DNA of 64,000 nucleotides from NCBI GenBank assembly GCA_951801245.1, contig CATOMC010000005.1, forward strand, positions 45,980 to 109,979, written 5' to 3'. The notes under the pieces are model-generated. The model saw only the letters and a program-made list of their open reading frames with translations, was not told the DNA's origin and searched no databases. Source of the DNA: an uncultured Lachnospiraceae bacterium. GTDB lineage: Bacteria > Bacillota_A > Clostridia > Lachnospirales > Lachnospiraceae. Made by a program: the position numbers and the translations under genes. Positions 45,519 to 53,840 of this stretch are shown here, in pieces (position 1 is the first letter of the stretch; each line of letters begins with the position of its first letter).

Positions 45519-46460
45519 CTATAATTTCTCCGTGTTGAATAGCTTCTTTATCTTACGCACCGCCCTGTGGGCCAATGTGGGGCCGTGATTGCGGCGTGCT
45601 TTTATCTCATCAAACAAACCTTCTAAGTCCGGCTGGCTGTTCACATAGTCCCACCAGACGCTTCCCAGGTTCGTATCATAACGATTCCAGGGCTTGTCTC
45701 CCGCATAATGCAGGATCACCGGCTTCTCCATGGCCTCCTCATACTCTTCCTGCGTGCTAAGCCCTTCTTCCACAAAGGTATGATAGTCCGCCCTTTGCAT
45801 GTAAGCCAGACGGTTATAAGCAAGCGGCAGATAGATGATCGCATCCTTGCAGGTAATATTCAGGATATCCTGATCCTGATAATAGAGCTTCTGCCTGCCC
45901 AGTTCCTCCCACTGCCTGTCAAGCTGCCTTGCCCGGATCTTGGAAAGATTCATCAAAAGCACACCGGAATTAAAGTATCTGCCCTGCATTCCCGCAAGCA
46001 GATGCCAATAAGGTCTGTCACTGTTCCACGCCCACTTGTCGGATAGTCCTACCGGACCCTTAACTGCCGCCAGAAGATACTCTTCAAGCTCTGTCTGCCA
46101 GACCGGCAGCAGACTGCCGCAGATCAGTACATCCACATCCAGATAGAGTATCTTATCCACATCCGGCAGAATCTGATGCAGGGCAAGCCGCAGATACGCA
46201 CCTGCAGAAATGCCGCGCACTTCGTAGGAATCCGCATAAGGATTCTCGATACGGTGCATCACAAGTGCGGACGCCGGATCCCGTGTCTTCACAATCTGAC
46301 GCAGTTTCTCTTCCACCCGGCCTGCCGCCTGCGTACAGACACAATGCACCTCACAGTGGACAGACCCTGTGACACAACTGTCAAGCAAAGAAGCAGCCGC
46401 CGCCTGCACCGGTGCGGTCAAATTTTCATCAAAACAGAAGACTGCCTTAATCGTTTCCAA
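45519..46460 (-). CDS. GT8 family glycosyltransferase
   Basis: A 313-residue retaining glycosyltransferase of family 8. The metal-binding YLDVDVL (DVD at 108-110) and the C-terminal HYAGDKPW are diagnostic. It is cytosolic, with a basic C-terminus that may touch the membrane. The start codon is TTG at 46460 with GGAGG 6 nt upstream. It lies between the UDP-sugar genes and two GT4 genes in the same operon. It transfers glucose, galactose or galacturonate; which one is not visible. Confidence 0.9.
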   Translation of the reverse strand: METIKAVFCFDENLTAPVQAAAASLLDSCVTGSVHCEVHCVCTQAAGRVEEKLRQIVKTRDPASALVMHRIENPYADSYEVRGISAGAYLRLALHQILPDVDKILYLDVDVLICGSLLPVWQTELEEYLLAAVKGPVGLSDKWAWNSDRPYWHLLAGMQGRYFNSGVLLMNLSKIRARQLDRQWEELGRQKLYYQDQDILNITCKDAIIYLPLAYNRLAYMQRADYHTFVEEGLSTQEEYEEAMEKPVILHYAGDKPWNRYDTNLGSVWWDYVNSQPDLEGLFDEIKARRNHGPTLAHRAVRKIKKLFNTEKL

Positions 46461-46535
46461 CCTGTTCCTCCATGATCTCCCAAATCCTTACCGTCCATTT
46501 TACATGGATACCGTCCAAAAAGCAAGAAATCCTGC

Positions 46536-47627
46536 TCAAAGAAGCGTGAAGAACCTCTCCGCACAGGCCACATTGGACAACTGTTCCCGATACTGCATGC
46601 AGTTGGCTGCATACCGGTCATGATATGCCACCACCCGTTCCAACGCATCCGGCCCCCAGTCATCCTCCACGATGCCCAGTTCCTCCCGCCTGATATAGGC
46701 CGCATTGTAGGGTACACTAGTCGTCACCACCGGTGTCCCAAGCGCAATGCTCTCCACGATGGAGACCATGTTATTGTCCTTCCTGGTAGATACCAGAAGT
46801 GCCTTTGCGCGTGCCACCAGCGGAATCAACTGTGCATGGGACATCCGCCCGGCAAAGGTTACATTCTGCTCCAAATCCAGATGCCGTACCAGGCCTCTCA
46901 GCCGTTCCTCCTCTTCTCCCTTTCCAATAATCCACAGACGGTATTCTGTATTCCCCCGCCCCACAAACGCGCCGAAAGCCTCTATCGTCCGCTCAATCTG
47001 CTTACGGGCAATGAGCTGGGATACCACAACAAACTGCTGCGCCGTATCTGCTCCCTCAGGAAGCGGGAACTTATCCAGATCCACCCCGTGATCGATGGTA
47101 TGTTCCGTCACCCGGGGCATAAACTGTCGGATAAAAGATGCCGCCGCCTCTGACCGCGGCACCACCTTCACCCGGCGCATCATCATACGTGCCACCAACT
47201 GATACCATACTCTGGAAGGGATTTGATGAAGCATATTGTTATGTGCCGCCAGTTCATGCCATATCAGCGTTTTGGCCGGGCATACTCTGGCTGCCGTGTA
47301 AGACCAGGAGGCAAAAACCTCACTGCTGACAATCATGTCATATTCTGTATGTTCCTTCAAATATCTGCGCAGATCCGGCATGTACGGAAAGCATCTTGGC
47401 TGGAACAGTCTGTGTCCCACCGTGTGAAACCACAATATAGGAAAGGGATAGTCCTCGTCTGTTCGGGGACGGTAATCTTCGGCCGCGATCAGCACCACCT
47501 CGTGGCCTGCCCGCACAAAGCCAAGACACATGCCATAGATCATCGTATCTTTGATAGAATCTACCCGTGGAATCTGATTATTCTCCGCCGTATATAAGAT
47601 AGGATTGATCACCAGTACTTTACTCAT
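46536..47627 (-). CDS. GT4 family glycosyltransferase
   Basis: A 363-residue GT-B-fold enzyme. C-terminal hallmarks of GT4 are VVSQLIARK, the GKGEEEERL strand and the EX7E-like VSIVESIALGTPVV near 290. AGGGAG lies 4 nt before the ATG at 47627, which overlaps the preceding GT4 gene by 8 bp, indicating coupled translation. The longer frame to 47720 lies inside that gene. It adds a sugar to the lipid-linked chain from a nucleotide-sugar donor; the donor is unknown. Confidence 0.9.
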   Translation of the reverse strand: MSKVLVINPILYTAENNQIPRVDSIKDTMIYGMCLGFVRAGHEVVLIAAEDYRPRTDEDYPFPILWFHTVGHRLFQPRCFPYMPDLRRYLKEHTEYDMIVSSEVFASWSYTAARVCPAKTLIWHELAAHNNMLHQIPSRVWYQLVARMMMRRVKVVPRSEAAASFIRQFMPRVTEHTIDHGVDLDKFPLPEGADTAQQFVVVSQLIARKQIERTIEAFGAFVGRGNTEYRLWIIGKGEEEERLRGLVRHLDLEQNVTFAGRMSHAQLIPLVARAKALLVSTRKDNNMVSIVESIALGTPVVTTSVPYNAAYIRREELGIVEDDWGPDALERVVAYHDRYAANCMQYREQLSNVACAERFFTLL

Positions 47628-48705
47628 GGGGCTCCCTGCCTTTCCCGGCCAGCGCCAGAAATCTGTCCGCAATCTTGGAAACGGCCAGTTCCTCCTGCAG
47701 TCTTGCCGCCTCCCGGCCAAGACGCTCTCCCAACTCCGGATCCTCTGCCAGCCTCACCATGGCTGCGGCAAGCGCCGTCACATGCCCCACCGGCACCAGA
47801 AGTCCGTTCACACCGTCTTTGATATACATTCTGGAACCGCCAATGGGACAATCCGTGGCAATCACCGGCAGTCCCAGCGCCATGGCCTCCAGCATGGAAT
47901 TGGATATCCCCTCATAATCCGAAGAAAGCACATACATGGCGGCTGTGCGAATTTTTTCCTGCACCTTGTCACAAAACCCCCGAAAGAAGACCCTGTCTGC
48001 CACACCCAGACGCTGTGCCATGTTTTGCAGTACTTCTTCCAGTTCCCCTTTCCCATAAATCTCCAGCACATAGTCCTTCTGCTTCCTGGCAAAAACCGCA
48101 AAAGCCTGCAGCAGAAGCCTGTGATTCTTCTGGGCGCTCAATCTGCCCACCGCAACAATCCGCTTCTCCCGTTCTCCCTCATAAGGCGTCACACCTTCCA
48201 GTTCCAGAGGATTGGGAATCACCGCCGCCTTGCGCCTGATGGCCGCCGGGAAACTGACCATCGCATCCGGCGTCTGACATACTACCATATCCGCCCGCCG
48301 ATAGCTCAGATTCCTGATCGCTGGGTGTTCATACATATTAGGATCGTTGCGCTCGGAAACCAGAAACAGGTGCCGCTGACCCAAAGCCGCCACTGCCGAA
48401 AACACAGCCCCCATCACGCTGAAAGACCAGATCTGACAGCCCTGATTCTCCCGATAAAACTGCCTCATCCGGCAGATTCTATTAAGCCGCTCCAGAATTC
48501 TGCCGCCCGAAGGGGCTCCCACACTGACCACTTCGATGCCGTCGCACAGTGGATAGGCGGTCTCGTGTCCTGCAAAAAGAAGGATGGTCACGCCAATCCC
48601 CCGCCTGCAATATTCATTTGCCAGAAGCGCCACCACCCGTTCCGTGCCGCCGCCGGGCATATCCGGTATCACAAATACAATCTTGTCCATCACATTAACC
48701 GCCAT
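47620..48705 (-). CDS. GT4 family glycosyltransferase
   Basis: A 361-residue GT-B-fold enzyme. The N-terminal PDMPGGGTERV is the acceptor-side glycine-rich loop. VGRLSAQKNH, IYGKGELE and the EX7E motif in YEGISNSMLEAMALGLPV are standard GT4 features. The start could be 48705 or MDKI at 48690. It overlaps the next GT4 gene by 8 bp. It belongs to the same operon and probably acts just before or after its neighbour in building the repeat unit. Confidence 0.9.
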   Translation of the reverse strand: MAVNVMDKIVFVIPDMPGGGTERVVALLANEYCRRGIGVTILLFAGHETAYPLCDGIEVVSVGAPSGGRILERLNRICRMRQFYRENQGCQIWSFSVMGAVFSAVAALGQRHLFLVSERNDPNMYEHPAIRNLSYRRADMVVCQTPDAMVSFPAAIRRKAAVIPNPLELEGVTPYEGEREKRIVAVGRLSAQKNHRLLLQAFAVFARKQKDYVLEIYGKGELEEVLQNMAQRLGVADRVFFRGFCDKVQEKIRTAAMYVLSSDYEGISNSMLEAMALGLPVIATDCPIGGSRMYIKDGVNGLLVPVGHVTALAAAMVRLAEDPELGERLGREAARLQEELAVSKIADRFLALAGKGREPHE

Positions 48706-48744
48706 TCATCTGCTGCACTTTAGAAGTACTCTTCACACCACTTT

Positions 48745-50547
48745 CTATTCTTCCGGCTCCCAAGCCCCGGATCTGTAGAACTGTTCACTTGCATGAAATC
48801 CCTTACTATCATCGTCCAAAGCAATTGTCCGTTCAAAAAGATCCGTCTGGCCGAACATCATAAGAAGTGCCAATACAACTGCCGCCCCGCCGATCCAAAT
48901 TGCATTCTTCTTAAAAAAGAAATGTCGGATATCCGTTCTTTTCTGATCGGTTGATTCCTGCAAAAGCCACATCCATGCCCGGTCGGCCCATCTGATAAAC
49001 TCTGCAAACCCTTTCACCCCATAAGGAATCAACAGCACATAATAGGGAATTGCATAGGATGCCGAAGCCTCCCACACCAGATGAAACAAAAATCCTCCCA
49101 GGAACACCACAAAAATAACCAGTTCATATATTTTTGCTTTCTTTCCCGTAAACAGCAGATAAAACAATGCTCCCGTAAGAATCAATGTCTGCACCAGATT
49201 AAGTGCCACGGAAAGATAAGAACAGCCTTTTCCTTCTATCAGACTCTTAACACCCGGTGATATCTCAATTTCAGATTTACGCCCTGCCATACGATCCAGT
49301 GAAATAAAAGTAGGATCATTCCACTGATAAGCGGTCTTACGTGCAAAGAAAACCAGTCCATTGTCCACCGGAGCCTCCATCATCCAGCGCAGCCTGCTCT
49401 TTAGTTCCTCTTTGGAGCGCTCGTTGGCAAGTTCCGTATCATAATTGCTCTGTGTATAAACATTCCCGTTGAAGCCATTATAATTTCCCGGTCCTTTGGG
49501 CGCTTCCTGCAGTCCCATCACCACCCAGGAGAGCATCACCTGGCCCTCCGGCATCTCATAACCGGACAGATGCTCCACATAGCTGTTGACAGCCCGGTTC
49601 GTACCAGCCACACCGATTCCCATCACCGCCACAAACAGAAGAGATACCAGCCAGGTCTTATCCCCTCTCTTTCCCTTATCCAGCAGCCTCTCCGCTGCAT
49701 CATAAAGGAGAAAGCAGCCGACAGCCACCAGATATATCAGACAGTTCATCTTAAACACCGTGGCAAGGCCCATCAGCAAAGCCGCCGGCAGCATATGCAG
49801 CCACCTGCGTGTCTCCAGATAGCGGACCACACAATATACCGCTCCCAGAGAGCAGGCCATACCCGGCATGATCCCATAAAGATAAGTCACATAGAACATA
49901 TAAGGAGCCCACAAGATCAATGCAATATGAGCCGCCGCCACAACTCCCCTGTCTTCCTTCCAGAACCGGCCAAGAATCTGCACGATCAAATAATAAGACA
50001 AGGTCAGAACCAGAAGATTCACAAACTGCATCCCCACATAATTCTCGGTCCCCAGAAATCCCATCAACAGATAATAGAATAATACGATTCCTGACTGAAA
50101 AGGATACTTAAACAGGTATCCCTCTTCCCCGTCCACATTCCTTTCAAAAGAAGAAAAATCTCCCTCCCGCCACTGCGCGGCCACCCGGCACACTTTGGCA
50201 GGGTCAGAACCCGGAAGCAGTTGTGTAGACATAATCCAGACAGTTCCCATCAGAAACCCAATAGCCGCTGTCACCAAAAGCACCGCTCTCAGATTGATTT
50301 TTCTGTCTTTGTTACGAAATTTCCGATAAAGAGCCACCGAAACTACGGTGACAAACACAAGCACCACCAGATGCACAAACGGACTGTCCGTAATGTTTAA
50401 GGTGTGATCTTGTATGCCGCCGTCCTCACCCGGGATCTGGCCGATAAAACTGGTGCTGAAAATGCTATGTAAAAACAACACAAACACCACCAGCGCCAGA
50501 ATGACTCTGATCAAACTATTGACAATTCTTTCAAAGGAATCTCTCAT
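48745..50547 (-). CDS. GT-C-like polytopic membrane glycosyltransferase
   Basis: A 600-residue protein with about 12 helices and two large outside loops. After the second helix, LPGSDPAKVCRVA takes the place of the acidic loop; GEEGYLFKYPFQSG resembles ArnT/PMT-like (GT39) proteins. The start at 50547 has GGGGCGGG upstream, better than the GTG at 50562. It lies between the GT4 genes and the CotH gene in the operon. It probably uses a lipid-linked donor to modify an extracytoplasmic glycan; target unknown. Confidence 0.7.
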   Translation of the reverse strand: MRDSFERIVNSLIRVILALVVFVLFLHSIFSTSFIGQIPGEDGGIQDHTLNITDSPFVHLVVLVFVTVVSVALYRKFRNKDRKINLRAVLLVTAAIGFLMGTVWIMSTQLLPGSDPAKVCRVAAQWREGDFSSFERNVDGEEGYLFKYPFQSGIVLFYYLLMGFLGTENYVGMQFVNLLVLTLSYYLIVQILGRFWKEDRGVVAAAHIALILWAPYMFYVTYLYGIMPGMACSLGAVYCVVRYLETRRWLHMLPAALLMGLATVFKMNCLIYLVAVGCFLLYDAAERLLDKGKRGDKTWLVSLLFVAVMGIGVAGTNRAVNSYVEHLSGYEMPEGQVMLSWVVMGLQEAPKGPGNYNGFNGNVYTQSNYDTELANERSKEELKSRLRWMMEAPVDNGLVFFARKTAYQWNDPTFISLDRMAGRKSEIEISPGVKSLIEGKGCSYLSVALNLVQTLILTGALFYLLFTGKKAKIYELVIFVVFLGGFLFHLVWEASASYAIPYYVLLIPYGVKGFAEFIRWADRAWMWLLQESTDQKRTDIRHFFFKKNAIWIGGAAVVLALLMMFGQTDLFERTIALDDDSKGFHASEQFYRSGAWEPEE

Positions 50548-50579
50548 GCTTTCCCGCCCCACTGTTTATCGCACAATTC

Positions 50580-52451
50580 TCATTGTCCTGCCGCATCTTC
50601 TATCCTGCCGGACAACAGGCGCACATCCTCCATAACCAGTGCCGCCTCATATTCCATGCCGTCTTGCGTGTACCAAATATCGCACTCATAGCGCCCCGCA
50701 AGATACTCCATGACATCCGCCGGGAGCATCTCACCATGCGCTACCCAGAGTCTCTGGCTCACATACTCTGTCGTAGCGCCGGTATTCACGAACTCCACCT
50801 GATTATATTTCTCCGGTTCATTCAAAATATCGTCTAACAACCGGTATCTTATTCCGAAATAATCCTTTAAGTACGCAACGCCGTCATCAAAATTATCATA
50901 AGCATCATTGAAAATAGTATACTTATTCAACCCCTCGTCACTCCAGCGGATCGTATCCATGGCAATCGAGGCATCGATCTCCTGCTGCAACTTATCTATA
51001 TACGAGGATTCATAAGAAGCAATCAGATCTCTGTAACAGGCATTATAACTCTGAACCACATCCTCACGGAAATAAGGGCTCTTAAAAAGTTTTTCTCCCA
51101 GCCCCACCGTAAAACAGTCTAACAATTCATACGCTGATGATTTCACATTGCCCAAAGACCTGTCGTAGTCCCACACCGGCCCCGCGTAAAGCTTACCGTC
51201 ATCCGCCGTAAAATAAAAGGTACTGGCTCTGTTTAAATCCGCCTCATTGGACAGTTCGTCTAACAGAAACATCTGGATAAAGGATTCTATGTCCACCAGA
51301 CTTTTCAATTCCTCATATGCCTCTTTGGAATCGCTCTGCTCTATCAATTGCGCCACTTCATCCATAAGCGCCTGCATCTCTCCCAGTCTCTCATCGGAAA
51401 TATTCTTCGGATGTTTAATCTCATACCAGCCGGCGCTGCTTCCCAAAAAGGTGCTGTACTCCGCTTCCTCCTCGACCCGGCTTGCAAAAACCCCCTCTAA
51501 CAGACAGCCGTTTCCGATCTCCATACGCTCTCTGGCAACCTCCACCCGCTCGCACAGCAGATAATTGCCCGCATACTCTCCATTAAAATAGACATCCGCG
51601 TAGGCACAGTCCACCGCATATGGCACACCCATCGAAGCCGCCAGATCATAGACCACCCGGTTACGCATACGGCTCAAATCATAGGCATTGGCCTGCAAAA
51701 CCCATTTTCTGGCACGTCCCATACCCAGCACATCCGTTGCCACGGCAAAACGAATCCCATAAGACTTCTTGGGTGCATTAAAACTCGAATACCCTCTGCC
51801 AGAAACCTTTCCCAGTCTGCCTGCACTATCCACCGTGCCGTCCGCAAGCACACACAGGAAATTCCCCACTTCCTCGTGAATCTTATCCGCATCCAGATAT
51901 GCCATGGAACCGGAATCTGTCTCGATAAATACAGCCGGCACGGTATCCGACTGCAACAGCGTAAGACTGCACGTCACCGTCTCCTGTCCCTGTCTTGTAT
52001 AGACAATGGTTTTCGACTCCCCCAAAGCCAACTCCAGTCTGTCCCCGTCACGAACCGCTTCTCCATCCAGTGCCAGCCGATATTTTCCCTCGTCATACTT
52101 CCATATCAACTCGTCAGCATCAGCAAAGGAAGGCAGAAAAAAATAAGCCGCTTCCTGCTGCCTGAAAAGCAATATTTCCTGATCACCGCCAGTACTCTCT
52201 ATCTCCAAAGCGATTTCTTCAAATCCTTTGCCGTGAACACTCTGCTCCCTGAGCGCTTCCGCCATCGCCTGCGCCTTGGCCTCTTCCCTGGCCGAAGCTT
52301 CCAGTTCTGCCATCAGCTCTGCATTAGCATTGGCCCGATCCCCGAAAGCATCTTCGGACATCGGATCCCATCTGATGCCATAAAGCAATATCCCGATAAA
52401 AGCAAGCATCGTAAGCCCATATAAAATATTTCTGCTCAATCGCTTGTTCAT
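50580..52451 (-). CDS. CotH kinase family protein, membrane anchored
   Basis: A 623-residue protein: membrane helix (about 8-26), an Ala/Glu-rich helical linker (about 38-72), a beta-rich domain (about 75-165) and a CotH domain. CotH features are KKSYGIRF, RMRNRVVYDLA, YADVYFNGEYAGNYLL and GPVWDYDRSLGN, the last carrying the metal-binding Asp. CotH proteins are atypical kinases; the best-studied phosphorylate spore-coat proteins. Outside the cell this one could act on surface proteins or glycans. It is 32 bp upstream of the GT-C gene. CotH genes often sit with VTC and DUF4956 genes, which here lie at 55850-57277. Confidence 0.9.
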   Translation of the reverse strand: MNKRLSRNILYGLTMLAFIGILLYGIRWDPMSEDAFGDRANANAELMAELEASAREEAKAQAMAEALREQSVHGKGFEEIALEIESTGGDQEILLFRQQEAAYFFLPSFADADELIWKYDEGKYRLALDGEAVRDGDRLELALGESKTIVYTRQGQETVTCSLTLLQSDTVPAVFIETDSGSMAYLDADKIHEEVGNFLCVLADGTVDSAGRLGKVSGRGYSSFNAPKKSYGIRFAVATDVLGMGRARKWVLQANAYDLSRMRNRVVYDLAASMGVPYAVDCAYADVYFNGEYAGNYLLCERVEVARERMEIGNGCLLEGVFASRVEEEAEYSTFLGSSAGWYEIKHPKNISDERLGEMQALMDEVAQLIEQSDSKEAYEELKSLVDIESFIQMFLLDELSNEADLNRASTFYFTADDGKLYAGPVWDYDRSLGNVKSSAYELLDCFTVGLGEKLFKSPYFREDVVQSYNACYRDLIASYESSYIDKLQQEIDASIAMDTIRWSDEGLNKYTIFNDAYDNFDDGVAYLKDYFGIRYRLLDDILNEPEKYNQVEFVNTGATTEYVSQRLWVAHGEMLPADVMEYLAGRYECDIWYTQDGMEYEAALVMEDVRLLSGRIEDAAGQ

Positions 52452-52460
52452 TCTCTGCCC

Positions 52461-53219
52461 TCAACCGTTCTTACCAAACTGCAACATCACTCTCACACTC
52501 CTGCGCAGAGTAATCCATAACGGAAATCTCACGCCGTTTTGGCGAAGCGCCTGATACCCTTCCCGGAAAGAGACCAGATAATTACCGATTCCCGCATTAC
52601 TGGTGCCCCCGTAAAACATAGCCACCAGGACTTTAGGTACATATGCCAGCCTGTTATTCTCGTCTTTTAAAAACCGCACCATGAATTCATAATCTGCGGC
52701 ACATCGATAAGAAGTGTTATACAAACCGTATTTTTCATATACTTCTCTTCGCAAAAAAAGAGTCGGATGTCCAGGCATCCAGCCCTGGGAAAGCTTCCCC
52801 TCTCCCATGTGCCATCGTCTGACAACCCGATCTTTCTCTACATATACAAGATCGGAATGTGCACCCACGCAGCCTGTCCCGCCGGCTTCTATCGCCGCTG
52901 CCAGACAGCTTACCGAATCCGGCTGACAGAGCCTGTCATTACATACAGCAATGATATCACCGGTACTGATCCGATATGCCTTATTCATGGCATCATACAG
53001 TCCTTCGTCCGGCTCCGACACCCATCGAAGGGACAGCCCCGTCCGACCCGCTGTCCGTTGTTCAAACGCCCTGATCAGATCAAGCGTCCCGTCCGCAGAC
53101 CCTCCGTCCACAATCACGACCTCTATATTCTGATAATCCTGTTCCTCTATACTCTGTAAGGTAACCGCCAGGTTTTCTCGCGCATTATATACGGTCACCA
53201 GTAATGAAACCTTCCTCAT
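52461..53219 (-). CDS. GT2 glycosyltransferase, WcaA-like
   Basis: A 252-residue soluble GT2 enzyme. LLVTVYNARENL is the donor-binding start, VDGGSADGT follows, and DEGLYDAMNKA with ICNDR-like AVCNDR stands at the metal site. AADYEFMVRF is the acceptor-side motif. It is the first gene of the operon that runs to 39411, behind the promoter at 53259-53287. AGGG is 8 nt before the ATG. It may start repeat-unit assembly; sugar unknown. Confidence 0.85.
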   Translation of the reverse strand: MRKVSLLVTVYNARENLAVTLQSIEEQDYQNIEVVIVDGGSADGTLDLIRAFEQRTAGRTGLSLRWVSEPDEGLYDAMNKAYRISTGDIIAVCNDRLCQPDSVSCLAAAIEAGGTGCVGAHSDLVYVEKDRVVRRWHMGEGKLSQGWMPGHPTLFLRREVYEKYGLYNTSYRCAADYEFMVRFLKDENNRLAYVPKVLVAMFYGGTSNAGIGNYLVSFREGYQALRQNGVRFPLWITLRRSVRVMLQFGKNG

Positions 53220-53258
53220 AATCGAATCCCTATGTCATTTACGGCTTTTCTATTATTC

Positions 53259-53287
53259 ATTCTACCCTGTTTTGCCATAAAATACAA
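53259..53287 (-). promoter_or_regulatory. Promoter of the 12-gene glycan operon
   Basis: On the minus strand -35 TTGTAT (53282-53287) and -10 TAGAAT (53259-53264) are 17 bp apart. Transcription would begin near 53252, about 33 nt before the GT2 start at 53219. Confidence 0.55.
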
Positions 53288-53326
53288 TAACGCGCCTCCT
53301 TTAGTCACATTTTTCCGTCTCTACAT

Positions 53327-53425
53327 TTGTCGTTTATACAATAATATGTTGTAATATTTCTATAAGCTCTTCGTTTTATGGATTCTCTGCTACAACTCTT
53401 TGTTGTGTGATAGGATTTGTAACAA
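53327..53425. promoter_or_regulatory. Cluster of TTGT/ACAA half-sites upstream of the XRE gene
   Basis: The gap holds several inverted TTGT/ACAA pairs: TTGT-N7-ACAA (53327-53341), ACAAC-N5-GTTGT (53392-53406) and TTGT-N1-ACAA (53417-53425). This density fits operators for a small XRE dimer. It lies between the XRE gene and the operon promoter. No clear plus-strand promoter for the XRE gene was found. Confidence 0.3.
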
Positions 53426-53495
53426 CACACATATTATAAGAACCACCAGATCATAGAAGAAAGGAGTCTGCTGACGCAGAAAACCGGGAACAAAG

Positions 53496-53840
53496 ATGAA
53501 AGAATTACGCGTGATTCTCAGAGATTTACGGGAAGACAGTGATATTAAACAGAAAACCATCGCTGATTATCTTGGTATATCCCAGCAGACATACTCTAAC
53601 TATGAGAACGGCCACCGCGAAATTCCCATCTGGGTCGTGGTCAAACTGGCACAGTATTACAAGGTCAGCACGGACTACCTGCTCGGTACAGAGACCGGGT
53701 ATCTTGGCAACACAAACCTTCACAGTAAATATTTCGGAGATGTTACCATGCATGATGTGGTATATGACCTCCAAAAATTCAGTGCCAGGGAGAGACGGGA
53801 TCTTCTCAAATACATTAAATTTCTCAAAAGTACAGATTAG
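53496..53840 (+). CDS. XRE family transcriptional regulator
   Basis: A 114-residue DNA-binding protein. Residues about 5-62 form a Cro/C1-type helix-turn-helix (QKTIADYLGISQQTYSNYENG), followed by a helical tail with KFSARERRDLLKYIKFL. It reads away from the glycan operon at 53219 and its stop overlaps the tail of the minus-strand gene at 53837 by 4 bp. Its position between the two largest glycan operons makes it a candidate regulator of one or both, probably also of itself through the TTGT/ACAA sites. The RBS is GGGAA. Confidence 0.85.
   Translation: MKELRVILRDLREDSDIKQKTIADYLGISQQTYSNYENGHREIPIWVVVKLAQYYKVSTDYLLGTETGYLGNTNLHSKYFGDVTMHDVVYDLQKFSARERRDLLKYIKFLKSTD

Noticed and set aside
47605..48723. 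372-codon plus-strand frame opposite the GT4 gene at 47620
   Set aside because: It mirrors the GT4 gene almost exactly and has an antisense-like composition.
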